From contig JAPOKC010000010.1 of assembly GCA_029977845.1 (NCBI GenBank), forward strand, positions 1 to 64,000: DNA of 64,000 nt. Reading direction: 5' to 3'. This stretch comes from Mycobacteriaceae bacterium. GTDB lineage: Bacteria > Actinomycetota > Actinomycetes > Mycobacteriales > Mycobacteriaceae. The notes under the pieces were generated by a model. That model searched no databases. It saw only the letters and a program-made list of their open reading frames with translations, and was not told the DNA's origin. This document shows, piece after piece, positions 10,767-20,815 of the stretch (its first letter is position 1; each line of letters starts with the position of its first letter). The position numbers were made by a program, and so were the translations under genes.

Positions 10767-13610
10767 ATGGATACCCACACGCTCGTCCGGTTGGTCATCG
10801 GCCTGGCCATGACCGCGATCGTCGGAGTGCTCGCCGTAAAGCGGGTGCTGTGGCTGACCAAGCTGATCGGTTCCGGTCAGCCGACCGCCGACGAGCGTGG
10901 CCGCAAGAACCACCTCGGGGAGCGGATCGGTAACCAGGTCAAAGAGGTATTCGGTCAGACCCGGCTGCTGCGCTGGTCGATTCCGGGTGTCGCGCACTTC
11001 TTCACCATGTGGGGCTTCTTCATCCTGGCCTCGGTCTACCTCGAGGCCTACGGGGTGTTGTTCGACCCCAAGTTCCACATCCCGATCATCGGCACCTGGG
11101 ACGTCCTCGGCTTCCTGCAGGACTTCTTCGCGGTCGCCGTGCTGCTGGGCATCGTCACCTTCGCGATCATCCGGCTGCGCTCCGAACCGAAGGAATACGG
11201 TCGCGCATCGCGCTTCTACGGCTCACACACCGGCGGCGCCTGGCTGATCCTGTTCATGATCTTCAACGTCATCTGGACCTACGCCCTTTTCCGCGGCGCG
11301 GCGGTGGCCAACGGCAATCTGCCCTACGGCAAGGGGGCGTTCTTCTCCCATGCGATGGGTGCGTTGCTGGAACCCCTGGGGCACAACGCCACCGAGATCA
11401 TCGAGTCGGTGGCACTGCTGCTGCACATCGGCGTCATGCTGGTGTTCCTGCTGATCGTGTTGCACTCCAAGCACCTTCACATCGGCCTGGCCCCGCTGAA
11501 CGTCACGTTCAAACGGCTACCCAATGCCCTGGGGCCGCTGCTGCCGATGGAATCCAAGGGCACCTACATCAACTTCGAGGATCCCGCCGAGGACTCGGTG
11601 TTCGGCCGCGGCAAGATCGAGGACTTCACCTGGAAGGGCTACCTCGACTTCACCACCTGCACCGAGTGCGGTCGCTGCCAGTCGCAGTGCCCGGCGTGGA
11701 ACACCGCAAAACCGTTGTCCCCCAAGATCCTCATCATGAATCTGCGCGATCACATGTTCGCCAAGGCTCCCTACATCTTCGGCGAGACTGATACCGCCAC
11801 CGAAACCCTCGCCGACACCGAGGGCGGCCTGGAACTCAAGCACGACGAAGACCACCACGTTCCGGAGTCCGGTTTCGAACGCGTTCCCGCCAAATCACCC
11901 CTGCAGGCCACCCGGCCGCTGGTCGGTGATGCCGCCGCGCTCGGCGTGATCGATCCCGACGTACTGTGGTCGTGCACCACCTGCGGCGCCTGCGTCGAGC
12001 AGTGTCCAGTGGACATCGAGCACATCGACCACATCGTCGACATGCGCCGCTATCAGGTGATGATGGAGTCGGAGTTCCCCAGCGAACTCGCCGGTCTCTA
12101 CAAGAACCTGGAGACCAAGGGCAACCCCTGGGGCCAGAACGCCAAGGAACGCACCACCTGGATCGACGAGGTGAGCTTCGATGTGCCGGTCTACGGCAAG
12201 GACGTCGAGAGCTTCGCCGGCTTCGAGTACCTGTTCTGGGTCGGCTGCGCGGGTGCCCTGGACGACCGCGCCAAGAAGACCACCAAGGCCGTCGCCGAAC
12301 TGCTCGCCGCGGCCGGAGTGAAGTTCTTGGTCCTCGGCGATGGGGAGACCTGCACCGGTGACTCCGCCCGACGCTCCGGCAACGAATTCCTGTTCCAGCA
12401 GTTGGCATCTCAGAACGTCGAGACCCTCAACGACCTCTTCGACGGGGTCGAGAAGGTGAACCGCAAGGTCGTGGTCACCTGCCCGCACTGCTTCAACACT
12501 CTGGGCCGGGAGTACCCCCAGGTCGGCGGTGACTACACCGTGGTTCACCACACCCAGTTGCTGAACCGGCTGGTGCGCGACAAGAAGCTGATCCCGGTGC
12601 AGAGCGCTGGCGGCTCCAACGGCTCGGCCGGAACGCTCACCTATCACGATCCGTGCTACCTGGGCCGGCACAACAAGGTCTACGAGGCGCCCCGCGAGCT
12701 GATCGGCGCTGCCGGAGCGACGCTGACCGAGATGCCTCGGCATGCCGAACGCGGTTTCTGCTGCGGTGCCGGCGGTGCGCGGATGTGGATGGAGGAACAC
12801 CTCGGTGAGCGCATCAACCACAACCGCGTCGACGAGGCACTGACACTCGACGCCACCACGATCGCGACCGGCTGCCCGTTCTGCCGCGTCATGCTCACCG
12901 ATGGTGTGGGCGACCGCGGCAAGGCCGAGGAGGTCGAGGTTGTCGACGTGGCTCAGCTGCTGCTCGGCTCATTGGACCGCGGCGCGCTGACTCTGCCGGA
13001 GAAGGGCACTGCGGCCAAGTTCGCCGCCGCCTCAGCGCCGGCGGTCAAACCGGCCGCGCCGAAAGCCGAACCTGAGGCTGAACCCGCACCGGCCGCACCT
13101 ACCGCATCCGCGGCGGCTGCGCCGGCGGCACCTGCTGCCCCGGCCAAGGGTCTGGGCATCGCGGCCGGCGCCAAGCGTCCGGGCGTCAAGACGGCGGCTC
13201 CGGCAGCTGAAGCCGCTCCGGCAGCACCGGCTGCGCAAGCACCTGCTGTACCGGCAAAGGGACTGGGCATGGCCGCCGGCGCCAAGCGTCCGGGCGCGAA
13301 GAGTGCCGCACCGGCTGAGCCCGCCTCAGCACCGGTCGCAGCATCCGCGGCACCGACTGCACCGGCCGCTGAGCCGGCCGTCAAAGGTCTGGGTATGGCC
13401 GCGGGCGCCAAGCGTCCGGGCGCCAAGACAGCGACTCCGGCCGCTGAACCCGCGCCGGCAGCAGCGACTGTCGCGCCCGCCACTGAACCCGCGGCCGAAG
13501 CTCCCGCAGCTGCCGAGTCAGCGCCCGCCGCTGCCGCGGACGACGCCCCGCCGGTCAAGGGTCTGGGCATGGCCAAGGGCGCTCGCCCGCCGGGTAAGCG
13601 CGACCAGTAG
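10767..13610 (+). CDS. Membrane-associated iron-sulfur binding reductase (heterodisulfide reductase-like; Rv0338c-type)
   Basis: 947 aa; N-terminal TM helices, CTECGRCQSQCP and CTTCGACVEQCP [4Fe-4S] motifs, CCG domains (CPHCFNTLGREYP, HDPCYLGRHN, CCGAGGARMWMEE), Ala/Pro tail with GLGxAAGAKRPG repeats. Confidence 0.92.
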   Translation: MDTHTLVRLVIGLAMTAIVGVLAVKRVLWLTKLIGSGQPTADERGRKNHLGERIGNQVKEVFGQTRLLRWSIPGVAHFFTMWGFFILASVYLEAYGVLFDPKFHIPIIGTWDVLGFLQDFFAVAVLLGIVTFAIIRLRSEPKEYGRASRFYGSHTGGAWLILFMIFNVIWTYALFRGAAVANGNLPYGKGAFFSHAMGALLEPLGHNATEIIESVALLLHIGVMLVFLLIVLHSKHLHIGLAPLNVTFKRLPNALGPLLPMESKGTYINFEDPAEDSVFGRGKIEDFTWKGYLDFTTCTECGRCQSQCPAWNTAKPLSPKILIMNLRDHMFAKAPYIFGETDTATETLADTEGGLELKHDEDHHVPESGFERVPAKSPLQATRPLVGDAAALGVIDPDVLWSCTTCGACVEQCPVDIEHIDHIVDMRRYQVMMESEFPSELAGLYKNLETKGNPWGQNAKERTTWIDEVSFDVPVYGKDVESFAGFEYLFWVGCAGALDDRAKKTTKAVAELLAAAGVKFLVLGDGETCTGDSARRSGNEFLFQQLASQNVETLNDLFDGVEKVNRKVVVTCPHCFNTLGREYPQVGGDYTVVHHTQLLNRLVRDKKLIPVQSAGGSNGSAGTLTYHDPCYLGRHNKVYEAPRELIGAAGATLTEMPRHAERGFCCGAGGARMWMEEHLGERINHNRVDEALTLDATTIATGCPFCRVMLTDGVGDRGKAEEVEVVDVAQLLLGSLDRGALTLPEKGTAAKFAAASAPAVKPAAPKAEPEAEPAPAAPTASAAAAPAAPAAPAKGLGIAAGAKRPGVKTAAPAAEAAPAAPAAQAPAVPAKGLGMAAGAKRPGAKSAAPAEPASAPVAASAAPTAPAAEPAVKGLGMAAGAKRPGAKTATPAAEPAPAAATVAPATEPAAEAPAAAESAPAAAADDAPPVKGLGMAKGARPPGKRDQ

Positions 13611-13616
13611 GGGCTG

Positions 13617-14027
13617 CTAGCCGACCTTGGTGAGCTGGATCGGCGCCTGGGTGACCTGACCACCCGGGCATTCGCCGTTGGAGTCGGCGATGACCGTGCC
13701 GGCCAGCGTGTTGTTGTCGATCGCGTAGCGGATCACGATGTCGGCGAAGTTGCCATTCGCGCAGATCGCGCCCTGCGGCACGATGACGTTGTAGGTCCAG
13801 GTGCCGTTGTGCAGGGTGGCCACTGCGGTCCAGCCGCGGTTGCTGACCAGGCTTGCCGTGCAACCCTCGGTGTCGCAGGCGGGAATGGCGGTCACGTAGA
13901 ACTGATCCGATCCGCCGACGACGGAGTAACGGCCGGCGAGGTCAGCCTGGGCCAAGCCCGCTGTGGCGACCGCAGCGCCCGCCGCGAGTCCGGCGGCCGT
14001 CAGCGCACGTGTGAATGACCGGTTCAT
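13617..14027 (-). CDS. Small secreted protein of unknown function
   Basis: 136 aa with signal peptide MNRSFTRALTAAGLAAGAAVATAGLAQA; paired Cys. Confidence 0.75.
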   Translation of the reverse strand: MNRSFTRALTAAGLAAGAAVATAGLAQADLAGRYSVVGGSDQFYVTAIPACDTEGCTASLVSNRGWTAVATLHNGTWTYNVIVPQGAICANGNFADIVIRYAIDNNTLAGTVIADSNGECPGGQVTQAPIQLTKVG

Positions 14028-14170
14028 TGTCTTCTAAGCCTCCTGTGAAACTGATGTGGCCATCTAACAGGCTTTTTGCCCGGAAAATCCCGTCCGTGTC
14101 CGGCATGTATCGAAACCGAGTGCGAGCTGTGACTGGAAAAAGGTTTGCACCGGCGTGGGAGAATCGGGGG

Positions 14171-15436
14171 GTGAGTACCAATCAGCTGCCGTGGCAGGGC
14201 ACCAGCGCGCACCGGCGGCCGCGCACGTTCGCGCAGTCGACCAAACTGCAGGACGTCCTCTACGAGATCCGTGGCCCGGTGCACGACCACGCCGCCCGGC
14301 TGGAGGCTGAGGGCCACCGCATCCTCAAGCTCAACATCGGCAATCCGGCCCCGTTCGGTTTCGAGGCGCCCGACGTGATCATGCGCGACATGATCCAGGC
14401 TCTGCCCAACGCCCAGGGCTATTCCGATTCCAAAGGGATCCTCTCGGCGCGCCGCGCGGTTGTCACGCGTTACGAACTCGTCGACGGGTTCCCCCGTTTC
14501 GACGTCGACTCGGTATTCCTGGGCAACGGTGTGTCCGAACTCATCACCATGACACTGCAGGCCCTGCTGGACAACGGCGATCAGGTGCTCATCCCGGCGC
14601 CGGACTATCCGCTGTGGACCGCGGCGACAGCACTGGCCGGCGGAACCCCGGTGCACTACCTGTGCGATGAGACCAACGGCTGGCAGCCCGACCTGGCCGA
14701 CCTGGAGTCGAAGATCACCCCGAAGACCAAGGCCATAGTGGTGATCAATCCGAACAACCCCACCGGCGCCGTGTACGGCCGGGAAGTGTTGCAGCAGATG
14801 ACCGATCTGGCCCGCAAGCATGATCTGCTGCTACTGGCCGACGAGATCTACGACAAGATCCTCTACGACGACGCGACCCACGTTTCGCTGGCCTCCGTAG
14901 CACCTGACCTACTGTGCTTGACTTTTAACGGCCTGTCCAAGGCATACCGGGTCGCCGGGTATCGCTCAGGCTGGCTGGTGATCACCGGACCGACCGAGCA
15001 TGCGACGAGTTTCATCGAGGGCATCAGCCTGCTGGCCAATATGCGACTGTGCCCGAACGTGCCCGCCCAACATGCGATTCAGGTCGCACTCGGCGGACAT
15101 CAGAGCATCGATGATCTGGTCCTTCCCGGCGGCCGACTGCTCGAGCAACGCGATGTGGCGTGGTCGAAGCTCAACGAGATCCCCGGGGTCTCCTGTGTGA
15201 AGCCACAGGGCGCGCTGTACGCCTTCCCTCGGCTCGATCCGGAGGTTCACGACATCGTCGATGACGAGAAGCTGGTGCTGGACCTTCTGCTCGACGAGAA
15301 GATCCTGCTCACTCAGGGCACCGGCTTCAACTGGCCGGCGCCGGATCACCTGCGGATCGTGACCCTGCCATGGGCCCGCGATCTGTCCAATGCCATCGAG
15401 AGGCTGGGCAACTTCCTGGCGAGCTACCGCCAGTAA
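14171..15436 (+). CDS. aspC: PLP-dependent aminotransferase (AspC/AlaA-like; Rv0337c-type)
   Basis: GTG start at 14171; VVINPNNPTGAVYGREVL, LTFNGLSKAYRVAGYRSGW. Confidence 0.9.
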   Translation: MSTNQLPWQGTSAHRRPRTFAQSTKLQDVLYEIRGPVHDHAARLEAEGHRILKLNIGNPAPFGFEAPDVIMRDMIQALPNAQGYSDSKGILSARRAVVTRYELVDGFPRFDVDSVFLGNGVSELITMTLQALLDNGDQVLIPAPDYPLWTAATALAGGTPVHYLCDETNGWQPDLADLESKITPKTKAIVVINPNNPTGAVYGREVLQQMTDLARKHDLLLLADEIYDKILYDDATHVSLASVAPDLLCLTFNGLSKAYRVAGYRSGWLVITGPTEHATSFIEGISLLANMRLCPNVPAQHAIQVALGGHQSIDDLVLPGGRLLEQRDVAWSKLNEIPGVSCVKPQGALYAFPRLDPEVHDIVDDEKLVLDLLLDEKILLTQGTGFNWPAPDHLRIVTLPWARDLSNAIERLGNFLASYRQ

Positions 15437-15442
15437 TCGACA

Positions 15443-16696
15443 GTGCCGCACTCACATTCGCACGCCGTCAGACCGGCGCCGCTCAGTCCGCTGATGGCGC
15501 GACTGGTGGTCGCGACGCTGGCAACGATCGGCCTGGCGATGGTCGTCGGCGCGGTCGTACTGTGGCCATCGGCGAAGAAGGTCGACATCCCACTGCCGTT
15601 CCAGAACGCGGTGGGCGGCGCGGTCACCACCGAACGTGGTCATGTGCAGTCGACGTCCCTGGCCGACTGCGGCAGTCCGTCGGCCGGTCAGGTGATCACC
15701 GGAAGTCCCGCGGCGGGACCGCCCGGCGGCGCCGAATGCGTGCAGGCGATGGTGCGGATCGACACCGGACCCAACAACGGTGCGGCCACCCTGTTGGAGA
15801 TTTCACCCGGCCCGGGACAGCCGCCTCTGATGGCGGGTGACTCGATCCGGATCTTCCGCCAGGTCGATCAGCGGGGCGCCACCAGTTACGGCTTCTACGA
15901 CTATGATCGCGGTGTGCCCCTGGCCCTGCTGGCGGCACTCTTCGCGATAGTGATCGTGGCGGTCGCACGCTGGCGCGGCCTGCGGGCACTGGTCGGCATC
16001 GGTGTCGCCTTCGGCGTTCTGGTGGTGTTCCTGCTGCCGGCACTGCGCGACGGCGCCCCGGCGGTTCCCGCCGCTCTGGTCGCCTCCACGGCAATTCTGT
16101 TCGCCGTCATCTATCTGGCCCATGGTGTGAGCCTGCGGACCAGCGCGGCGCTGCTGGGCACCTTGACCGCGATGCTGCTGTCGGCTTTCTTGTCATGGGG
16201 CGCAATCGAACTCACCCACCTGACCGGGTTGTCCCAGGAGCAGAACATCGAAGTCGCCGCCTATATGGGCAACGTGTCGATCAAGGGCTTGCTGCTGGCC
16301 GGCTTCATCATCGGCTCACTCGGCGTGCTCAACGACGTCACGATCACCCAGGCCTCCGCGGTCTTCGAGCTCGCCCACTTGAGCCACGGGAACCGTAGGG
16401 AGATCTTCCTTCGCGGTATGCGGGTCGGCAGTGACCATATCGCCAGCACCGTCTACACCCTGGTGCTCGCCTACGCCGGCAGTTCGCTTCCGCTGCTGTT
16501 GTTGTTCAGCGTCGCCAACCGCTCACTGGCCGACGTGCTCACCAGTGAGGGCGTCGCGATCGAGATAGCGCGCTCGGCCGTCGGAGGTATCGCCCTGGCA
16601 CTGGCGGTGCCGCTCACCACGGCGGTGGCCGCAGTTCTGGCGACCCCTAGCACCGCTCCAGAAGCGCCAGCAGATACTGGCCATAGCCCGACTTGA
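15443..16696 (+). CDS. YibE/F family multipass membrane protein
   Basis: 417 aa; GTG start; membrane helices and [42 protein letters not shown]. Confidence 0.88.
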   Translation: MPHSHSHAVRPAPLSPLMARLVVATLATIGLAMVVGAVVLWPSAKKVDIPLPFQNAVGGAVTTERGHVQSTSLADCGSPSAGQVITGSPAAGPPGGAECVQAMVRIDTGPNNGAATLLEISPGPGQPPLMAGDSIRIFRQVDQRGATSYGFYDYDRGVPLALLAALFAIVIVAVARWRGLRALVGIGVAFGVLVVFLLPALRDGAPAVPAALVASTAILFAVIYLAHGVSLRTSAALLGTLTAMLLSAFLSWGAIELTHLTGLSQEQNIEVAAYMGNVSIKGLLLAGFIIGSLGVLNDVTITQASAVFELAHLSHGNRREIFLRGMRVGSDHIASTVYTLVLAYAGSSLPLLLLFSVANRSLADVLTSEGVAIEIARSAVGGIALALAVPLTTAVAAVLATPSTAPEAPADTGHSPT

Positions 16697-17513
16697 GCTG
16701 AGTCTGCGCACGCTCGGCCAGTTGGCCGTCGTCGATGAATCCCGACCGCCAGGCGATCTCCTCGGGACAGCACACCTTCAGTCCCTGCCTGGCCTCGATG
16801 GTGCGCACGAAGTTTCCCGCCTCCAGAAGCGAATCGCAGGTCCCGGTGTCCAGCCAGGCGGTGCCGCGCGGCAGCACCTCGACCAGTAACCGGCCGCGGC
16901 TGAGATAGGTGCGATTGATATCGGTGATCTCCAGCTCGCCCCGGGCGCTGGGCCGCAGCGAGCGGGCGATCTCGATGACCTCGTTGTCGTAGAAGTACAG
17001 CCCGGGCACCGCGTAGTTGGACTTCGGCGTCGCCGGTTTCTCCTCCACCGCCAAAACCGTTCCATCCGAGGAGAATTCGACGACACCGTACTCCGACGGG
17101 TTGGCCACCCAGTGGGCGAAGATGGCACCGCCGTCAACGTCGTTGAAACGCTTGAGGTTGGTGCCGACACCAGGACCGTAGAAGATGTTGTCACCAAGGA
17201 TCAGCGCCACCGGCCCGGAGCCGATGTGACCCGCCCCGATCAGGAAGGCCTGCGCGAGACCCTCCGGCCGTTCCTGCACGGCATGGGTGATGCTGATACC
17301 GAACTGTGAACCGTCACCGAGAAGCCGTGCGAAGCCTGCGCTGTCCTCCGGTGTGGAGATGACCAGGATGTCCCGTATCCCGGCCATCATCAGGGTCGAC
17401 AGCGGGTAGTAGATCAACGGCTTGTCGTACACGGGCAGCAACTGCTTGCTGACACCCTGGGTGATCGGATAGAGCCGGGTGCCCGATCCGCCGGCCAGGA
17501 TGATCCCCCGCAT
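16647..17513 (-). CDS. rmlA: Glucose-1-phosphate thymidylyltransferase
   Basis: [53 protein letters not shown]; full-length signature. Confidence 0.96.
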   Translation of the reverse strand: MRGIILAGGSGTRLYPITQGVSKQLLPVYDKPLIYYPLSTLMMAGIRDILVISTPEDSAGFARLLGDGSQFGISITHAVQERPEGLAQAFLIGAGHIGSGPVALILGDNIFYGPGVGTNLKRFNDVDGGAIFAHWVANPSEYGVVEFSSDGTVLAVEEKPATPKSNYAVPGLYFYDNEVIEIARSLRPSARGELEITDINRTYLSRGRLLVEVLPRGTAWLDTGTCDSLLEAGNFVRTIEARQGLKVCCPEEIAWRSGFIDDGQLAERAQTQLKSGYGQYLLALLERC

Positions 17514-17518
17514 GATGG

Positions 17519-17893
17519 TCAGGCCTGGAGGTCTTCGTCAGCCAATTCGGTGGCGGCCAGTGCGGTGGGCAGGTCCGGATGGCGGAATGCCGACGTGACG
17601 TGATCGCGCACCACCCGGAACGCCGAGGCCGCGGTGACGATGGTGCCCGGATCGTTGTGGCCGGTGATCCGTTCCTCGACGACCACCACGCCGTCGCGGT
17701 AGTAGATCTCACCGACCTCGATGGAGGCGTGCGAGCGTTGCGCCCAGTCCCGCAGGGCGGCATGCCCCTGCGCGGCGCCGTGCGAGTCACCGATCTCGAT
17801 GTCATCGCTCGACAGTGCGGCCAGCGTGTCGAGGTCCCCGCTGCTGAGGGCGTCATGCCAGGCCAGAACGGTCGCGATCTCCGAAGTGCTCAT
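17519..17893 (-). CDS. NTF2/SnoaL-like fold protein (Rv0333-type)
   Basis: ATG at 17893: [35 protein letters not shown]... Confidence 0.8.
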   Translation of the reverse strand: MSTSEIATVLAWHDALSSGDLDTLAALSSDDIEIGDSHGAAQGHAALRDWAQRSHASIEVGEIYYRDGVVVVEERITGHNDPGTIVTAASAFRVVRDHVTSAFRHPDLPTALAATELADEDLQA

Positions 17894-17913
17894 GATGGCC
17901 CAAACTACCGCAG

Positions 17914-18672
17914 CTAGAACGGCGTGCGGGCCAGCCAGGTGTCCCACACGGCCTGATCACCGAACACCTCGAGGCCGAGCTCGGCGGCATCCGCCCGCCG
18001 GACGACGGCCAGCAGCAGGTCGCGGGCCGGACCGCGCAGGGCGACGGTGGCTTTGGCGTGCTCATGATCGAAGGCGATGCCGTCCGGACGGCCCAGGATG
18101 GTCCACTCGCCGGCGGCACCGAGGCCGGGATCGGTGGCGTGCAGATGCAGCGACAGTCCCTCGGCCAGCGGCCGGTCGCCACCGGCCGGTCCCTCCGCGT
18201 TGGCGCGGATCACGGTGCGCTCCAGATATTCGGTGATGCCGTCGGCGGCGATATCGGGTGCGATCGTGAATTCGGCGCCCAGTGCCAGCGCCGCGTCGGC
18301 GCGGTGCACCGCGGTCTCATGAAGACGACGCCGGATCCACCATTGCGCTGGGCGCGGGCCGAGGAAGGTCCACACATTCGTCTGCGCGCCGGTTCGCTGG
18401 ACTGCGTCCAGCAGCAGACCGGGTCCGTCGAGCAGCCATTCGATCTCGCCGCCCTGCGGCGGTTTGCCGCCTGCGACGGTGCGCGGATCGATGGCATCGG
18501 CGGACTGCTCGGCGACGATCTGGGCACACCACCGGTCCCCGCGACCGAGGTGACGCATCAACTGTTCGACGCTCCACTCCGGGCAGGTCGGTACCTGAAT
18601 CGACATGTCCGCGCCACGCATGAGCTCGGCGAAGGCTGCGTTCTCGGCGATCAACGCCGCTGCGGTATCCAC
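17914..18672 (-). CDS. Maleylpyruvate isomerase family / mycothiol-dependent enzyme-like protein (Rv0332-type)
   Basis: GTG at 18672; VPTCPEWSVEQLMRHLGRGDRWCAQIV and RRRLHETAVHRADAALALG are DinB/mycothiol-dependent MPI features. Confidence 0.82.
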   Translation of the reverse strand: MDTAAALIAENAAFAELMRGADMSIQVPTCPEWSVEQLMRHLGRGDRWCAQIVAEQSADAIDPRTVAGGKPPQGGEIEWLLDGPGLLLDAVQRTGAQTNVWTFLGPRPAQWWIRRRLHETAVHRADAALALGAEFTIAPDIAADGITEYLERTVIRANAEGPAGGDRPLAEGLSLHLHATDPGLGAAGEWTILGRPDGIAFDHEHAKATVALRGPARDLLLAVVRRADAAELGLEVFGDQAVWDTWLARTPF

Positions 18673-18682
18673 CCCGGCGACG

Positions 18683-20095
18683 TTATCCGAACGGCGACCA
18701 GTCCGGCCAGAGCGGATTGCGGTGCTCACCACGATCCTGACCCGACCAGCCGGGCGGGAGCACTGCGGACGGGTTCGACGGAGTAGGAAGTGACTGGGCC
18801 GGAATGGGATTCGTTCCCGGCATCTGGAAGATCGACGGCAACTGCGGCCCGCGCAGCCAGGGCGGGATGATCGGGGCGACGGCCGGCGGAGCGGGAGGAA
18901 CGGGTGCAGGTGCGACCGGTTCGGGAGCCGGTGCCGCCGGGGCGGTGACCACCACCGGCGCCTGCGGCGCCGGGGTGACATAGACGGTGCGCGGTGCAAC
19001 CTGGACGACGGGCACCGGGGCCTGAATGGTCTGCGGGGCGGGTGCGGGCGCCGGCGCCGGATCGGCCGCGGCGGGCGGCGGGGCGGCAGGCAGGCCGGCA
19101 TCAGGTCGCTGATCCCCCGCGGGCCTGATGCTCACGGCAAGTGAGACACCAAGGGCGACAACACCCACCACGAAAACCGCTCCGAGTGCGCTGCCGACGA
19201 GCAGGAAACGATCCTGGTCCGGCGCTTCGGCAAGCTCCTCGCTCTCGGCGTCGAGCAGATCGGCAAGATCGTCGTCGGAGACAGCGCTGTACCCCAGCGG
19301 AGTCATGTAACCGGCCGGCGCCATCTGAGTCGGTCCGGCCGCGGTGTCGCTGCCGTCCGGCGAGCGGAGTCCGATGGTCTGGGCTTCGTAGCGCGGAGTG
19401 CGGACGGATGCCAGCGCCGCTCCGCGGGCGAGAGCGGAGTCCGCATCCTGCGGGGCATGCACCGGAAGGGACGTCCGACCGGCTATCCGGGACCGGAGCT
19501 CCTCGGTGCCGGAATCGCCGAGTCCGGAGCCCACCACGAAGATGGCCGCCGGCGGCGCGGCGAGCGAATCCAGGCCCTCGATCATGTCCGGCGCTGTCTC
19601 GGTGTCACCGCTGCGGACCTTCACCACCGCGCCGTCGGCCGTCCGCACGACAGCCAAGGTGGCGCTGTCGCCCTCCACGAAGACCAGGGCGGTTCGCTCG
19701 CAGCCGACCGCCGGCCCGATCGCCTGCGCCAGGGCACTGGCCGCGTGCAATTCGGAGACCAGGACCACGTCCTCGATCCCGTTCTTGCGCAGTGCGTCAC
19801 GCAGGAGCGCGGCGGCATCGTGGTCGGTCCAGGCGACTCCGGTGGCCACCAGCCGGTGGCCGCCCTCGGCGACGCTCTCCCGGGTGCCCACGATCGCGGC
19901 GACCACCCGATCGGCAGCGAACGTGGCACCGGCACCGACCTCGAAGGTGCTGTGGTCGACCGTGACTCCGTCGGCCTTTTCGCCCTCCACCAGAACCAGG
20001 CGCGCGGCTGTCGGTGTCATCGACACACCGAGCACGACCTCCACTGCACCCCCTGAGAATCCATTCGCTTGATGAACCGCCGACACCCGGTTCAT
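18683..20095 (-). CDS. Actin/Hsp70-like domain membrane protein with Pro-rich C-terminus (DUF7159-like)
   Basis: 470 aa; VEVVLGVSMTPTAARLVLVEGEKADGVTVDHSTFEVG, central ATPase-like fold, TM FLLVGSALGAVFVVGVVALGVSLAV, PAPAPAP-rich tail. Confidence 0.75.
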   Translation of the reverse strand: MNRVSAVHQANGFSGGAVEVVLGVSMTPTAARLVLVEGEKADGVTVDHSTFEVGAGATFAADRVVAAIVGTRESVAEGGHRLVATGVAWTDHDAAALLRDALRKNGIEDVVLVSELHAASALAQAIGPAVGCERTALVFVEGDSATLAVVRTADGAVVKVRSGDTETAPDMIEGLDSLAAPPAAIFVVGSGLGDSGTEELRSRIAGRTSLPVHAPQDADSALARGAALASVRTPRYEAQTIGLRSPDGSDTAAGPTQMAPAGYMTPLGYSAVSDDDLADLLDAESEELAEAPDQDRFLLVGSALGAVFVVGVVALGVSLAVSIRPAGDQRPDAGLPAAPPPAAADPAPAPAPAPQTIQAPVPVVQVAPRTVYVTPAPQAPVVVTAPAAPAPEPVAPAPVPPAPPAVAPIIPPWLRGPQLPSIFQMPGTNPIPAQSLPTPSNPSAVLPPGWSGQDRGEHRNPLWPDWSPFG

Positions 20096-20132
20096 CGCGC
20101 AAACCCCAAACCACGTTACATCGCGATACCGG

Positions 20133-20705
20133 TTAGCTGGAGCGGATGAAATTCAGGTAGGACCGCGACGGGGTGGGACCGCGCTGACCCTGGTACTTCG
20201 AGCCCACCGAGGAGCTCCCGTAGGGGTGTTCGGCCGGGCTGGTCAGCCGCAGCAGACATAGCTGGCCGATCTTCATCCCCGGCCACAGGGTGATCGGCAG
20301 GTTGGCCACGTTGGACAGTTCCAGGGTGATGTGACCGGAGAAGCCCGGGTCGATGAAGCCCGCGGTGGAGTGGGTCAGCAGGCCCAGCCGGCCCAGTGAG
20401 GACTTGCCCTCGAGCCGGCCGGCCAGGTCGTCGGGCAGGGTGCAGGCCTCCAGGGTGGATCCCAGGACGAACTCGCCGGGGTGCAGGACGAAGGGCTCAC
20501 TCTCGGCCGGCTGGACCAAGCTGGTCAGCTCGTCCTGCTGAAGAGCCGGATCGATATGGGTGTAGCGGGTGTTGTTGAACACCCGGAACAGGTTGTCCAG
20601 CCGGACGTCCACGCTGGACGGCTGAACCAGGGTGTCGTCGAAGGGGTCGATGCCCAGGCGTCCGGTGGCGATCTCGGCCCGGATGTCACGATCGGAGAGC
20701 AGCAC
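20133..20705 (-). CDS. dcd: dCTP deaminase
   Basis: [43 protein letters not shown]...[34 protein letters not shown]. Confidence 0.97.
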   Translation of the reverse strand: MLLSDRDIRAEIATGRLGIDPFDDTLVQPSSVDVRLDNLFRVFNNTRYTHIDPALQQDELTSLVQPAESEPFVLHPGEFVLGSTLEACTLPDDLAGRLEGKSSLGRLGLLTHSTAGFIDPGFSGHITLELSNVANLPITLWPGMKIGQLCLLRLTSPAEHPYGSSSVGSKYQGQRGPTPSRSYLNFIRSS

Positions 20706-20744
20706 CCGAGCAGCGTATAGCGATTGCTATCGTTGGCTTGCCAC

Positions 20745-20815
20745 GCCGATGTAGTTCAATGGCAGAACATCAGCTTCCCAAGCTGAATACGCGGGTTCGA
20801 TTCCCGTCATCGGCT
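20745..20815 (+). tRNA. tRNA-Gly (anticodon CCC)
   Basis: Acceptor GCCGATG/CATCGGC, anticodon arm TCAGC-TTCCCAA-GCTGA (CCC), T-arm GCGGGTTCGATTCCCGT; no encoded CCA. Confidence 0.93.

Noticed and set aside
11895-12821. 308-aa minus-strand ORF
   Set aside because: Antisense to conserved Fe-S/CCG domains of the reductase.
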